A stretch of DNA of 25,385 nucleotides from an uncultured archaeon A07HN63 (GTDB taxonomy: Archaea; Halobacteriota; Halobacteria; Halobacteriales; Haloferacaceae): contig KI543218.1 in the NCBI GenBank assembly GCA_000496215.1, forward strand, positions 67,095-92,479, written 5' to 3'. Below, piece by piece: positions 1-6,805 of the stretch (within the stretch, counting starts at the first letter, position 1; every line of letters starts with the position of its first letter). The notes below the pieces were generated by a model. That model worked only from the letters and a program-made list of their open reading frames with translations, did no database searches and was not told the origin of the DNA. Position numbers and translations under genes: made by a program.

Positions 1-623
1 TGTTCGAACCCGTCGGCGCGAAACAGTGTGTTTGTCTCTGTCTCAGCCTCGGCGGGGTACAGCGTCCACGGCTCGTGGGAAACATCGGTGTATCTGAGCG
101 TCCCATCCGACGCTTCGGTGTAAAACCGGTAGCGTTCCGTGAGGAACCGCGCCTGTGGATCGTCGCTCGAATCGAAGGCGTCGCCGCTCGGTCCGTACGT
201 TGCGGTGTAGTGGGCCGGGCGCGCGCCGGGATGGCGGCGACGGCTGTCGAACCGGATTCGCTCGCCGTCGCTGGTGCTATCGAGACTGATCCGGGCATAG
301 TAGTACGGCAGGTGCTGTGTCACCCGCGCGCCGAGCACGCCGGCGATGCCCTGTGCATCGAGACTGAAGAAGTAGATACCCGGTTCGCCCTCGCAGGTGA
401 CGTAGGTGCGAAGGTTGAGTTCCGGCAGGGGCTGGCCGACCACGGCTGGCATCCATTTCGGCCGCACGGCGACGTTGGTGTACGGGACCACCGAGAGCCA
501 CCCCGAGCCGTCGTAGGTGTCGACATCGAGTGCCGCGGGCAGTCGTTCGGCGATCACATCTGGGTTGACCCGCCAGTTTTCGAACAGCAGGTGTCGCCAC
601 CCCATCGCCAGTGAAATACCCAT
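1..623 (-). CDS. DUF2071 (YqjF-like) protein, C-terminus cut by window edge
   Basis: The minus-strand frame reads MGWRHLLFENW, then a stretch with DGSGWLSVVPY and GIYFFSLDA, which I recognise as the DUF2071/YqjF family of uncharacterised cytosolic proteins. About 207 residues are visible and the frame is still open at base 1, so the C-terminus lies outside. Two near starts exist, 629 and 623. I chose 623 because a TATA-like CATATG at 646-653 sits about 27 nt upstream, the usual spacing for a leaderless haloarchaeal transcript; 629 would add only two residues. The gene is divergent from the HTTM gene at 896. The molecular function is not known to me. Family assignment is by recognition of conserved motifs only. 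Confidence 0.75.
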   Translation of the reverse strand, partial: MGISLAMGWRHLLFENWRVNPDVIAERLPAALDVDTYDGSGWLSVVPYTNVAVRPKWMPAVVGQPLPELNLRTYVTCEGEPGIYFFSLDAQGIAGVLGARVTQHLPYYYARISLDSTSDGERIRFDSRRRHPGARPAHYTATYGPSGDAFDSSDDPQARFLTERYRFYTEASDGTLRYTDVSHEPWTLYPAEAETETNTLFRADGFE

Positions 624-629
624 ACACAT

Positions 630-895
630 AGTTGGGTCCGTAGCGACATATGGGGTTCGCTTGCCGTGGAAGTGCCTGCCGGCAGTGGGATCATTGGTCG
701 TGTGTTCTGTCGGTGCTGCCACCCAAATAACGCACCGCGACCACCGACGACGCCCGGCGGCTGGTCGCTGACACACAAAACCTATCCGCCGCGCATCGTA
801 GCCCCGAGTATGTCGTTGCAGCCAGTTCCCCGTGGCTCGAAGCACCTGCCGGCAGCGGTGCCGCCACGACGCGTGAGCCCTCTCTTATTGGACGC
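630..895. other. Divergent intergenic region with paired palindromes
   Basis: This 266 nt gap separates the divergent DUF2071 and HTTM genes. It holds the 11-bp sequence CCTGCCGGCAG (with palindromic core CTGCCGGCAG) at 675-685 and again at 845-855, and an AT-rich AAAACCTATC at 777-786 that may be the TATA element for the rightward transcript. No RNA gene is visible. Confidence 0.4.
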
Positions 896-899
896 ATGA
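810..899 (+). other. Possible 29-codon leader ORF before the HTTM gene
   Basis: An ATG at 810 lies about 28 nt after the AAAACCTATC element and opens a 29-residue frame whose TGA overlaps the ATG of the HTTM gene in an ATGA arrangement. The peptide is basic and arginine-rich, unlike typical haloarchaeal proteins, so it is more likely a translated leader or chance than a functional protein. Confidence 0.25.
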
Positions 900-2455
900 C
901 CGACTCTACGCCCCTTGCTCGGCTCCGCGCGTCGGCCAGTCGGCTGTTTGCTGCTGGCGGCCCGTTCGCGCCGGTTGTCGCCGCTGTCCGTCGCCGACTC
1001 CGCGTCGACACACGCGCGCTGGCCGCCATGCGGATTCTGCTGGGGACGATTCTTCTCATCGACCTTGCTCATCGCGCGCCCGGCATCGAGAAATACTACA
1101 CCAACAGCGGTGTCTACCCGCTGGCAGTTCACGAGGCGACCTACACGCAGTTTGCCGGGCTGTCGATCCACGCACTTTCCGGGGCACTGTGGTTTCAGCA
1201 ACTCCTCTTTCTGATTGCGGGGGTTCTCGCACTCGCCTTTGTCGTGGGGTATCGAACGCGGCTCGTCGGCTTCTGCTCGTTCGTGTTGCTGGTGTCGTTG
1301 CACGCTCGCAACCCCGCAGTGCTCAACGGCGGTGACATCCTGCTGCGGACGCTGCTCCCGCTCGCACTGTTGACCCCGCTTGGCGAACGGTGGTCGATTG
1401 ATGCCGTCCGCCGTGGGTCGTATCGGGAAACGGTGCTGTCTGCGGCGACAACCGCGTTGCTTGCCCAGCCGCTGATCGTTTTCACCCAGAACGCGGTTCT
1501 CAAACACCGGGGTGAGACGTGGTACGCCGGCGAGGCTCTGCAGATCGCCTTTGCCAACGACGTGATGACCGTCTGGCTGGGCAACTACCTCAGCGCGTAC
1601 CCACTCCTGCTGGAGGTGCTCAACTGGGGGTGGGTGACACTGCTGGCTGGCTCGGTTGTGTTCTTGCTGTTGCCCACCGGTCGGCTCCGTGCAGCGGTCG
1701 TGGTCGTCTATATCGGTGCGTTCCTTGGGATGTTGCCGACGCTGATGGTCGGACTCTTTCAGTTCGTGCTGGTCGCATCAGTGCTACCGTATCTACCGCC
1801 ATCGTTTTTCGATACCGTGGCTCGACTCGTGCCGGAATCAGTCCAGACCCAGCCGCCGCCGACCCGTCTTGGCTGGTTCAGCAGGCCGCCAATCGAACAG
1901 CGGTGGTTTGATCGCCTTCGTCGCCGGGGGCACGGCAACGCTGTCGATTATATGAGAGCGTACGGCCAGTCGGTGCTCACGATGCTGGGTGTGATCGCGC
2001 TCCTGTTCGTGCTGGTCTACGGGGTCGGCCACGTCGCCGACTACGACCCGCCATACGAGGCGGAGGCGACCGCTGTTCTCGATCAGTCGTGGGGGCTGTA
2101 CGCGCCGAACCCATCCGACTCCTACAGCTGGTACGTCGTCGAAGCCGAGTTGGCCGATGGCTCGACGGTTGGAGCCTTCGGAACCAATGTCAGCTTCGAC
2201 CGGCCGCCGGACGCTGCCCAGACGTACACCACGTTCCGCGAGCGAAAATTCATGTCACCGGTCGACTCCGGCGGGCAAGACGGGCTCATCGCCCAGAGCT
2301 ACGCCGACTGGGCCTGCAGACAGGCGGCCGACCGATACGACACCACGGTCTCCTCGATCACTGTCCACGAGTTAATCCAGGCAAGCCCGGTCGATGGCGC
2401 GTACACCAGTGACCCGGTCCATGACACGGTAATCGACTACCAGTGTGGCACCTGA
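896..2455 (+). CDS. HTTM domain integral membrane protein
   Basis: The 519-residue product has several hydrophobic segments between about residues 45 and 300 and another near 360-380, followed by a hydrophilic C-terminal domain of about 140 residues. The first half (MRILLGTILLIDLAHR, then HARNPAVLNGGD) matches the HTTM family, which is distantly related to the membrane part of vitamin K-dependent gamma-carboxylase. In archaea its substrate is unknown and I infer none. The C-terminal part (YAPNPSDSYSWYVVEAEL) looks like the soluble domain often fused to HTTM proteins. The start is the first ATG after an upstream stop overlap; the SD is poor. It converges with arcS, with only six bases between stop codons, so transcripts must overlap or end inside the opposing gene. 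Confidence 0.8.
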   Translation: MTDSTPLARLRASASRLFAAGGPFAPVVAAVRRRLRVDTRALAAMRILLGTILLIDLAHRAPGIEKYYTNSGVYPLAVHEATYTQFAGLSIHALSGALWFQQLLFLIAGVLALAFVVGYRTRLVGFCSFVLLVSLHARNPAVLNGGDILLRTLLPLALLTPLGERWSIDAVRRGSYRETVLSAATTALLAQPLIVFTQNAVLKHRGETWYAGEALQIAFANDVMTVWLGNYLSAYPLLLEVLNWGWVTLLAGSVVFLLLPTGRLRAAVVVVYIGAFLGMLPTLMVGLFQFVLVASVLPYLPPSFFDTVARLVPESVQTQPPPTRLGWFSRPPIEQRWFDRLRRRGHGNAVDYMRAYGQSVLTMLGVIALLFVLVYGVGHVADYDPPYEAEATAVLDQSWGLYAPNPSDSYSWYVVEAELADGSTVGAFGTNVSFDRPPDAAQTYTTFRERKFMSPVDSGGQDGLIAQSYADWACRQAADRYDTTVSSITVHELIQASPVDGAYTSDPVHDTVIDYQCGT

Positions 2456-2461
2456 GCGGGT

Positions 2462-4225
2462 TTACCGCTCTCGCACGTGCCGCACAGTACTGGCAACACC
2501 CCGGGTTGATGTGATCATCTCCGGGCCGCTCATCTCGGCGCGGCCAACGGCAAACGCCGCTGGTCCCTCGATGATCACCTCGTCGCCCGGCCGGATGTCG
2601 TCGCTGGCGTCAAGCACGCCCGGCGCGAGCACGCTGCCGTGGGGCACGAACCCCTCGATGTCGACTCGCTTGGTCGGCGCGTCGCTGTCGACCCAGCGGT
2701 CGCCGCCGGCGAGGGTCATCGCCAGCAGGCCGTACTGTGGCACCATCGTTGCCAGCTGATCGCCCTCGCTGTCGCGAACCTGTAGCTTCGGGTAGCGACC
2801 GGTTGTCTGTATCTTTATCTCGCCGAACAGCGCGTCGCCAGCACTGGGGCCGAACTGGTAGTCGGCGATGGCTTTGACCGTGTTGTGCTGGCGTTCCCGC
2901 TTGGAAAACTTGAGTTCACCTTCCAACGCGCCCGCGAGGTTCGCCAATGAGTCCGTGTCGGTCGGGTGGCCCTCGACCGTGTACTCGAAATCGAGGTCGA
3001 TGTCCGGATCGGCTTCGACTCGCTCGACGATATCATGATAGCCGTGATCGGGAACGTGGGCGACGACCCGGGGGTACTCATTCCGCTGGAGGTACTGTCG
3101 GAGCACAGTGGCAACGAACTGTTTTTCATCCTCAGACCACCGCCCCGTCACGACCGAATCGTAGTGCTGGGCCGGGTAGGTCAATTCAAGTTCCGGCGGG
3201 ACGACGCCGATGGGCGAGGTCATCGAGACAGTGTGGCCACGGTAGCCGATAGCATCGTGGAACTGGCCGTGACTCTGGGAGTCGCTGTAGGGTTTCCGCG
3301 CCGAGCAGGGAACGAGCACGAGCGGGTTGTCGAAGCGGTTGCGATAGCGGGTGGTGACTCGCTCGGCGTATCGCTGGATCTCGACGCGGCGGATGGTGTC
3401 GCTGGTGGCGGCCGAGATCTCGCTGGTCCGCATCACGGGCGTCCGGGTTTCGAGATAGCTGTACTGATCGTCGAACTCCCGGAATGCGGCGGTCAGCCAG
3501 TTGTCGTGGCGGGCCTGTCCCTCGATGTAGTCCCGCAGGCGACCCGCGCGGATGCGCTCGCGGACGCGGCTGAGTTCGGCATCGAGCGCGGCGACGTTGT
3601 GGTCGATACAGTCCTCGCGGTCGAACTCGGCGCGGGGTTGCTGGCAGGCCGGGCAGGCACAGGGAAGTTCGTCGAGATCGTCGAGAAACGCCTCGCTGTC
3701 GCTGGTGAGATACTTGCCCTGACTGCCCTTGATTTTCGCCAGTTTCGCGTCGAACCCATCGACGCCGGCGTACGCCAGCAGGGCGACGTTGCGCGGCGTG
3801 GCGGCACCAGACAGCACGAGCGCGGTATCGGCTGGCAGCGCGTCTTTCGCGCTGATGATCGCGTCTTTGAACCCCTCGCCGTGGCCAACGAAGCCCGAGG
3901 CATCGCTCAGGATGTAGGCGTCGGCTCCCTTCGGTGTCGGGTTCTCGCCGGTGACGACAGCCGCGGTTGGAAACCCGGACTCAACGTGCTCGGTCGCGAA
4001 GGCCTCTTGCACCTCCTCGCGGGTGCCGGCCGGCAGCGAGCGGTGGGGCAGGATCGTTACCGTAGACTCGTCGCCCTCCGGAACCTCGCGGTCGGCCGCC
4101 CACAGACTCCCGCTATCGACGAGCACGCTGTCGAGTCGCGCGGGCGTTGTCACCGGGTCCGTGAGCCGCATTTCGCCGATCCGGGCAGCCCCGTCCCGGT
4201 CGAGCACCTCGAAATACTCGGTCAT
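2462..4225 (-). CDS. arcS: Archaeosine synthase ArcS (TgtA2)
   Basis: ArcS converts preQ0 at position 15 of archaeal tRNA D-loops to the archaeosine pathway product, after TgtA has inserted the base. The 587-residue protein shows the TGT-like N-terminal fold with a zinc-site pattern C189, C191, C194 and H209, and the ArcS signature PC-x3-KPY-x2-S-x2-H at residues 306-319 (P306, C307, K311, Y313, S316, H319). A PUA RNA-binding domain fills roughly the last 80 residues (PGDEVIIEG, AVGRAEMSG). Known biology: the signature cysteine and lysine are needed for the reaction in ArcS proteins. The length is normal for the haloarchaeal form. The start ATG at 4225 is preceded by a GC-rich perfect inverted repeat at 4232-4248. 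Confidence 0.92.
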   Translation of the reverse strand: MTEYFEVLDRDGAARIGEMRLTDPVTTPARLDSVLVDSGSLWAADREVPEGDESTVTILPHRSLPAGTREEVQEAFATEHVESGFPTAAVVTGENPTPKGADAYILSDASGFVGHGEGFKDAIISAKDALPADTALVLSGAATPRNVALLAYAGVDGFDAKLAKIKGSQGKYLTSDSEAFLDDLDELPCACPACQQPRAEFDREDCIDHNVAALDAELSRVRERIRAGRLRDYIEGQARHDNWLTAAFREFDDQYSYLETRTPVMRTSEISAATSDTIRRVEIQRYAERVTTRYRNRFDNPLVLVPCSARKPYSDSQSHGQFHDAIGYRGHTVSMTSPIGVVPPELELTYPAQHYDSVVTGRWSEDEKQFVATVLRQYLQRNEYPRVVAHVPDHGYHDIVERVEADPDIDLDFEYTVEGHPTDTDSLANLAGALEGELKFSKRERQHNTVKAIADYQFGPSAGDALFGEIKIQTTGRYPKLQVRDSEGDQLATMVPQYGLLAMTLAGGDRWVDSDAPTKRVDIEGFVPHGSVLAPGVLDASDDIRPGDEVIIEGPAAFAVGRAEMSGPEMITSTRGVASTVRHVRER

Positions 4226-4231
4226 GCCACC

Positions 4232-4248
4232 CCGTCGGCTGCCGACGG
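4232..4248. promoter_or_regulatory. Perfect inverted repeat abutting the arcS start
   Basis: Two 8-bp perfect arms, CCGTCGGC and GCCGACGG, are separated by a single base and end 7 nt before the arcS start codon. The symmetry suits an operator for a dimeric regulator better than an RNA hairpin, since a one-base loop is impossible and at least the inner pair must open. Confidence 0.4.
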
Positions 4249-4335
4249 TGAACTATCTTGCCTTTCAGGGGTTGACTGTCCACCGCTGGGACGCTGTGCT
4301 ATCATCGACGCCGCGGTTCGGTGAGTTATTCCCAA

Positions 4336-4827
4336 TCAGCTATTACTGCCCGCCGCTTCGCGTGCCTGATTGAGAAGGCCGGCGACCGGTTCGGTGTACT
4401 CGTAGCCCGGGATGATTCCCTGCACGTAGGTTCCTTCGACGAAATCGATCAGCGCACTCGCGTCGTCGACGCCGCGGTCGGTGTTGCGGTCGGTGAGCGC
4501 CGCCTCGACGACCACCTGGTCGCCGTCGCGGCTGACCGTCGGCGTCACATCACGGCTGAGCCGAAAGATGCTCCCCACGCTACTCACGCGGCGCTCGAAG
4601 GTCTCGTACCAGCCGTCCTCGACGATTTCGGCCATCTCGCCGTCGGTCACCGTACCGAGCAGTGGCGCGGTCACGGTGACCGAAAACCGGGTGGCGTCGT
4701 CGGTCGGTTCGACTGCGACGGCGCCGTCGAAGGCGGTTGTGACCGACTCGAAGCTCGACTCGTCTTGCGGTTCGAACGACCTGTGACTCTCGAATGCGCG
4801 CTGGAGGCTCTCGGGAACGTTGCTCAT
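4336..4827 (-). CDS. DUF5813-like small haloarchaeal protein
   Basis: The product has 163 residues from the ATG at 4827 (MSNVPESLQRAFESHRSF). A longer in-frame start at 4863 adds 12 residues containing a run of histidines and cysteines, which does not look coded. A GAAAAC element (TTTTC on the coding strand) lies 27 nt before 4827, supporting a leaderless start there. The protein is acidic, with no signal peptide, membrane segment or cysteine motif. It resembles the DUF5813 family that I associate with haloarchaea, with sequences such as DGWYETFERR and VQGIIPGYEY. No function is known to me. It lies on the same strand as arcS, 110 nt upstream. Confidence 0.7.
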   Translation of the reverse strand: MSNVPESLQRAFESHRSFEPQDESSFESVTTAFDGAVAVEPTDDATRFSVTVTAPLLGTVTDGEMAEIVEDGWYETFERRVSSVGSIFRLSRDVTPTVSRDGDQVVVEAALTDRNTDRGVDDASALIDFVEGTYVQGIIPGYEYTEPVAGLLNQAREAAGSNS

Positions 4828-4851
4828 ACAGCGACAGTGGTGGTGCGGCGA

Positions 4852-4857
4852 GAAAAC
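4852..4857 (-). promoter_or_regulatory. TATA-like element for the DUF5813-like gene
   Basis: The minus strand reads GTTTTC about 27 nt before the ATG at 4827, the spacing expected when transcription starts at the start codon. Confidence 0.4.
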
Positions 4858-4927
4858 CCCCACGCCATCCGGCGGCAGGATCGTCCGAACCCGGAATCGT
4901 TAAGTGATTACCGTGACAGTACTCATG

Positions 4928-4958
4928 TGACGCTTCGCTTTGGAGGGCCGAAGCGTCA
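4928..4958. repeat. 10-bp perfect inverted repeat (hairpin)
   Basis: TGACGCTTCG at 4928-4937 pairs perfectly with CGAAGCGTCA at 4949-4958 across an 11-nt loop. It lies 176 nt downstream of the ATPase stop on the minus strand. No T-run follows on either strand, so it is not a typical archaeal terminator; it could be an RNA structure or a binding site. Confidence 0.55.
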
Positions 4959-5133
4959 GCGGGGACCAATTCGAGGCAGTCCGCCCGTGCGAGGCTTTTC
5001 TTCTCGTGCTGGCGGATCGCCTTTTCCGACACACAATCGTCGCCAGCGGCATCGCCGTCATACCGACGAGTGACACACCAGTGATTTTCGCTGTTGCTAC
5101 GTTGTCGACTACAGGCAGGTTCGCAGGAGACGC

Positions 5134-5754
5134 TCAGAACTGCTGCCACGGCGTTGGCGACGACAGCCGGCCGCGAATCCGCATCTCTCGGCCCTCGTCC
5201 TCGGTTCGCGTGTCGACGACGGTGTCGAAGGGATCGAGCAGCGTGTGAATCGTCTTTTCGTCGTGCATCGTCGCGTTGATCACCGCGACGGTCGGCCACC
5301 CCTCGTTCTGTGTCTGGCCGAGCAGGACCCGCGTGAACTGATAGATGCGGTCGGCCTCCCAGTACATCAGGAGCTGTGACAGCGAGTGCAGCCCGACGAC
5401 CGGATCGTCCGCTGCCATCGCGTCGGTCAGCTCGGTGAACTTCACGCCGAGATCGGTGAGATTCTTCGGCGAGGAGACGTACTTCGTGTACTCGGTGTCC
5501 TCGAGGTCGGCACCCTGCTCGCTGCTCACGCAGTCGATCACGCCAACCGACTCCCCGCTGTTGTCGGTGATCGACTCGTAGTCGTCCCGCACGGCGTCGG
5601 CGTCGTGGCCGGTCGACAGCACCAGCGCGTGGTCGGAGCGAGCCCCGAAGATCCGGTGCATGAGTTCGTACTTTCCGGTCATCGGCGGGCCGGCGATGAT
5701 GATACTGCCGGTCTCGGTGAGCTGCGGGGCCAGCGGCAGTTCCTCTACTGACAT
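5134..5754 (-). CDS. RecA/KaiC-like ATPase homologue with degenerate Walker motifs
   Basis: The 206-residue product from the ATG at 5754 starts MSVEELPLAP and has a RecA/KaiC-type core (SIIIAGPPMTGKYELMHRIF). The Walker A position is GPPMTGKY at residues 22-29, with tyrosine where serine or threonine normally binds magnesium. The Walker B position reads PVVGLHSLSQ at 118-127, with histidine where the aspartate of KaiC-like proteins (VVDSLS) would sit. It may bind nucleotide without hydrolysing it, or not bind it. It is downstream of cheW on the same strand, and similar RecA-like proteins occur near haloarchaeal signalling genes, so a role in taxis or signalling is possible but inferred. A GTG at 5859 would add 35 residues; I rejected it because that extension is arginine-rich and not family-like. 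Confidence 0.7.
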   Translation of the reverse strand: MSVEELPLAPQLTETGSIIIAGPPMTGKYELMHRIFGARSDHALVLSTGHDADAVRDDYESITDNSGESVGVIDCVSSEQGADLEDTEYTKYVSSPKNLTDLGVKFTELTDAMAADDPVVGLHSLSQLLMYWEADRIYQFTRVLLGQTQNEGWPTVAVINATMHDEKTIHTLLDPFDTVVDTRTEDEGREMRIRGRLSSPTPWQQF

Positions 5755-6065
5755 TGGCGAATGGCTCTTGCGGAGCGGTAGCACCGCCGCCCTGATAACA
5801 CTGTGGCTCTCGCGGTCGAACGCCGCCGCGCGGCCGCCATCGATACCCCTCGAAGACACCGACCAGTATCAAAACTAATAGCAGAATATGATTTTTCTCC
5901 TGACGAAAACAGTCGGTTGGCGGTCCCGGTTTTCGTGAGCCGCGACACGTTGAGAGAAACACCAGATCGACCCGTTATCACGTCCGAAACGGCTAAGATC
6001 CGGGAGAATCGACCGCCACCACAGACCGTCCAGTTGGGCGACAGACCGACAGTAGAGACTCGCAT
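5745..6065 (-). other. Possible leaderless upstream ORF (106 codons) before the ATPase gene
   Basis: An ATG at 6065 sits about 26 nt after ATTATATCG on the minus strand (6087-6095). It opens a frame of 106 residues that ends 10 nt inside the ATPase gene. The peptide is arginine-rich and not acidic, which argues against a normal haloarchaeal protein, so this stretch may simply be a long 5' leader. The 390 nt between cheW and the ATPase hold nothing else I recognise, and 5866-6144 is clearly more AT-rich than its surroundings. Confidence 0.25.
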
Positions 6066-6086
6066 ATAGAAGACACTATTATCAAT

Positions 6087-6095
6087 CGATATAAT
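6087..6095 (-). promoter_or_regulatory. TATA-like element upstream of the ATPase gene
   Basis: The minus strand reads ATTATATCG inside a near-palindromic AT-rich block at 6078-6095. It predicts transcription from about 6065, giving either the 106-codon ORF or a leader of about 310 nt before the ATPase. Confidence 0.4.
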
Positions 6096-6120
6096 TCTTT
6101 CGTCCTGAGTATCATTTCTG

Positions 6121-6125
6121 AAAAA
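6121..6125 (-). terminator. Possible T-tract terminator after cheW
   Basis: The minus strand has a run of five T residues about 20 nt after the cheW stop codon. Short T-runs end archaeal transcripts, but this one is short. Confidence 0.3.
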
Positions 6126-6144
6126 CGAGGCGAGCGAGCGTCGA

Positions 6145-6609
6145 CTAGGCGGATTCGACGGAGATGTTCGGATCGACCCAGACGACGAAGCGGTCGTCGC
6201 CCTTGACGATGCCGTGGACGTTCTCGTCGTCGGTCGTCGTGGTCTGGTCGACATCCTCGGGCATGACATCGGTGACTTGGAACACCTCGTCGACGATCCA
6301 GGCGACGCTCGCCTGATCCTCCATCGCGTCCGGGTCGAAGACGATGATCCGCTCGCGTGCGCCCTCTTCGCCGACCTCGAAGACCGATTTCGGGTTGATG
6401 ATCGAGGTCGTCCGCCCGCGGAGGTCCATGACCCCCTCGACGTGTGGCGGTGAGTTGGGGATCCGCGTGAGGTCACCGGCATCGACTATCTCGTCGATGA
6501 CACCGATGTCGAGACAGTAGGTCTCGCCACCGAGGCCGAATTCGAGAACCTTTGTCGCCTCCCCGGTCGATTGTTCTACATCGGGATCCGCGGATTCACT
6601 TTCTGCCAT
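6145..6609 (-). CDS. cheW: Chemotaxis coupling protein CheW
   Basis: CheW joins the histidine kinase CheA to the transducer (Htr/MCP) arrays under the membrane. The 154-residue product is a single CheW domain: VLEFGLGGETYCLDIGVIDEIV, the conserved region IPNSPPHVEGVMDLRGR, and a C-terminal strand with VHGIVKGDDRFVVWVD, preceded by an acidic N-terminus of about 20 residues. The start ATG at 6609 is 27 nt from the TATA-like GTTAACTAT at 6632-6640, so the mRNA is probably leaderless; an upstream in-frame start at 6726 would lie before the transcription start. It is divergent from cheB with about 190 nt between them, so both may be co-regulated from this region. Length and motifs are normal. Confidence 0.93.
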   Translation of the reverse strand: MAESESADPDVEQSTGEATKVLEFGLGGETYCLDIGVIDEIVDAGDLTRIPNSPPHVEGVMDLRGRTTSIINPKSVFEVGEEGARERIIVFDPDAMEDQASVAWIVDEVFQVTDVMPEDVDQTTTTDDENVHGIVKGDDRFVVWVDPNISVESA

Positions 6610-6631
6610 ATTGTAGAGACATGTCGTTACG

Positions 6632-6640
6632 ATAGTTAAC
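6632..6640 (-). promoter_or_regulatory. TATA-like element of cheW
   Basis: GTTAACTAT on the minus strand is centred about 27 nt before the cheW ATG, consistent with leaderless transcription. Confidence 0.45.
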
Positions 6641-6682
6641 TCTGTCCAATGGATTATCAAGGGTGAGGTCTGTGTCGGTGGC

Positions 6683-6688
6683 TTTATT
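6683..6688 (+). promoter_or_regulatory. TATA-like element of the cheB operon
   Basis: TTTATT is centred about 30 nt before the ATG at 6716 and about 112 nt before the cheB GTG. It therefore predicts a transcript starting near 6712-6716, at the leader ORF rather than at cheB. Confidence 0.45.
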
Positions 6689-6715
6689 CTATCGGTTTTT
6701 GTACTACCTACAACA

Positions 6716-6805
6716 ATGCGTGGCAACGTTCCCCGACCAGCACGGTCACCGTCGTGTCACGATCCGGGTCAGAGACTCCGCTCCGGAGGTGACCCGGGTG
6801 CGTAA
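6716..6805 (+). other. Possible 29-codon leaderless leader ORF overlapping the cheB start
   Basis: ATG at 6716, in the context TACAACAATG, opens a frame beginning Met-Arg-Gly-Asn and ending with TAA at 6803-6805. That is 8 nt past the first base of the cheB GTG at 6798, in another frame. It lies at the expected transcription start for TTTATT at 6683. A ribosome finishing this ORF would stop on the cheB start with an SD sequence exposed, an arrangement that fits translational coupling. The peptide is basic and proline-rich. Confidence 0.4.
6785..6790 (+). promoter_or_regulatory. Strong Shine-Dalgarno deciding the cheB start
   Basis: GGAGGT lies 7 nt before GTG 6798, a near-ideal match to the archaeal 16S 3' end. 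It favours 6798 over the other in-frame candidates 6663, 6720 and 6789. Confidence 0.7.

Larger units (their letters stand above)
4828..5133. other. Intergenic region, no gene seen
   Basis: The 306 nt between the DUF5813-like gene and the degenerate ATPase gene contain no acceptable ORF on either strand. Apart from the promoter at 4852-4857 and the hairpin at 4928-4958, I see no recognisable element. Confidence 0.5.

Noticed and set aside
2966..4324. Open frame of 452 codons on the plus strand opposite arcS
   Set aside because: It is antisense to a gene with clear catalytic motifs and results from the third-position GC bias of the real frame.
5755..5859. GTG start at 5859 for the degenerate ATPase
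   Set aside because: The added 35 residues are arginine-rich and unlike the rest of the protein, and no TATA sits at the right distance.
4580..5962. Minus-strand frame of 460 codons across two genes and the gap between them
   Set aside because: Very arginine-rich and shadowing the DUF5813-like and ATPase genes; no recognisable domain.
6663..6797. Longer N-terminus of CheB from upstream in-frame starts
   Set aside because: The receiver domain starts at the GTG 6798, which has an ideal SD; 6663 lies before the predicted transcription start.
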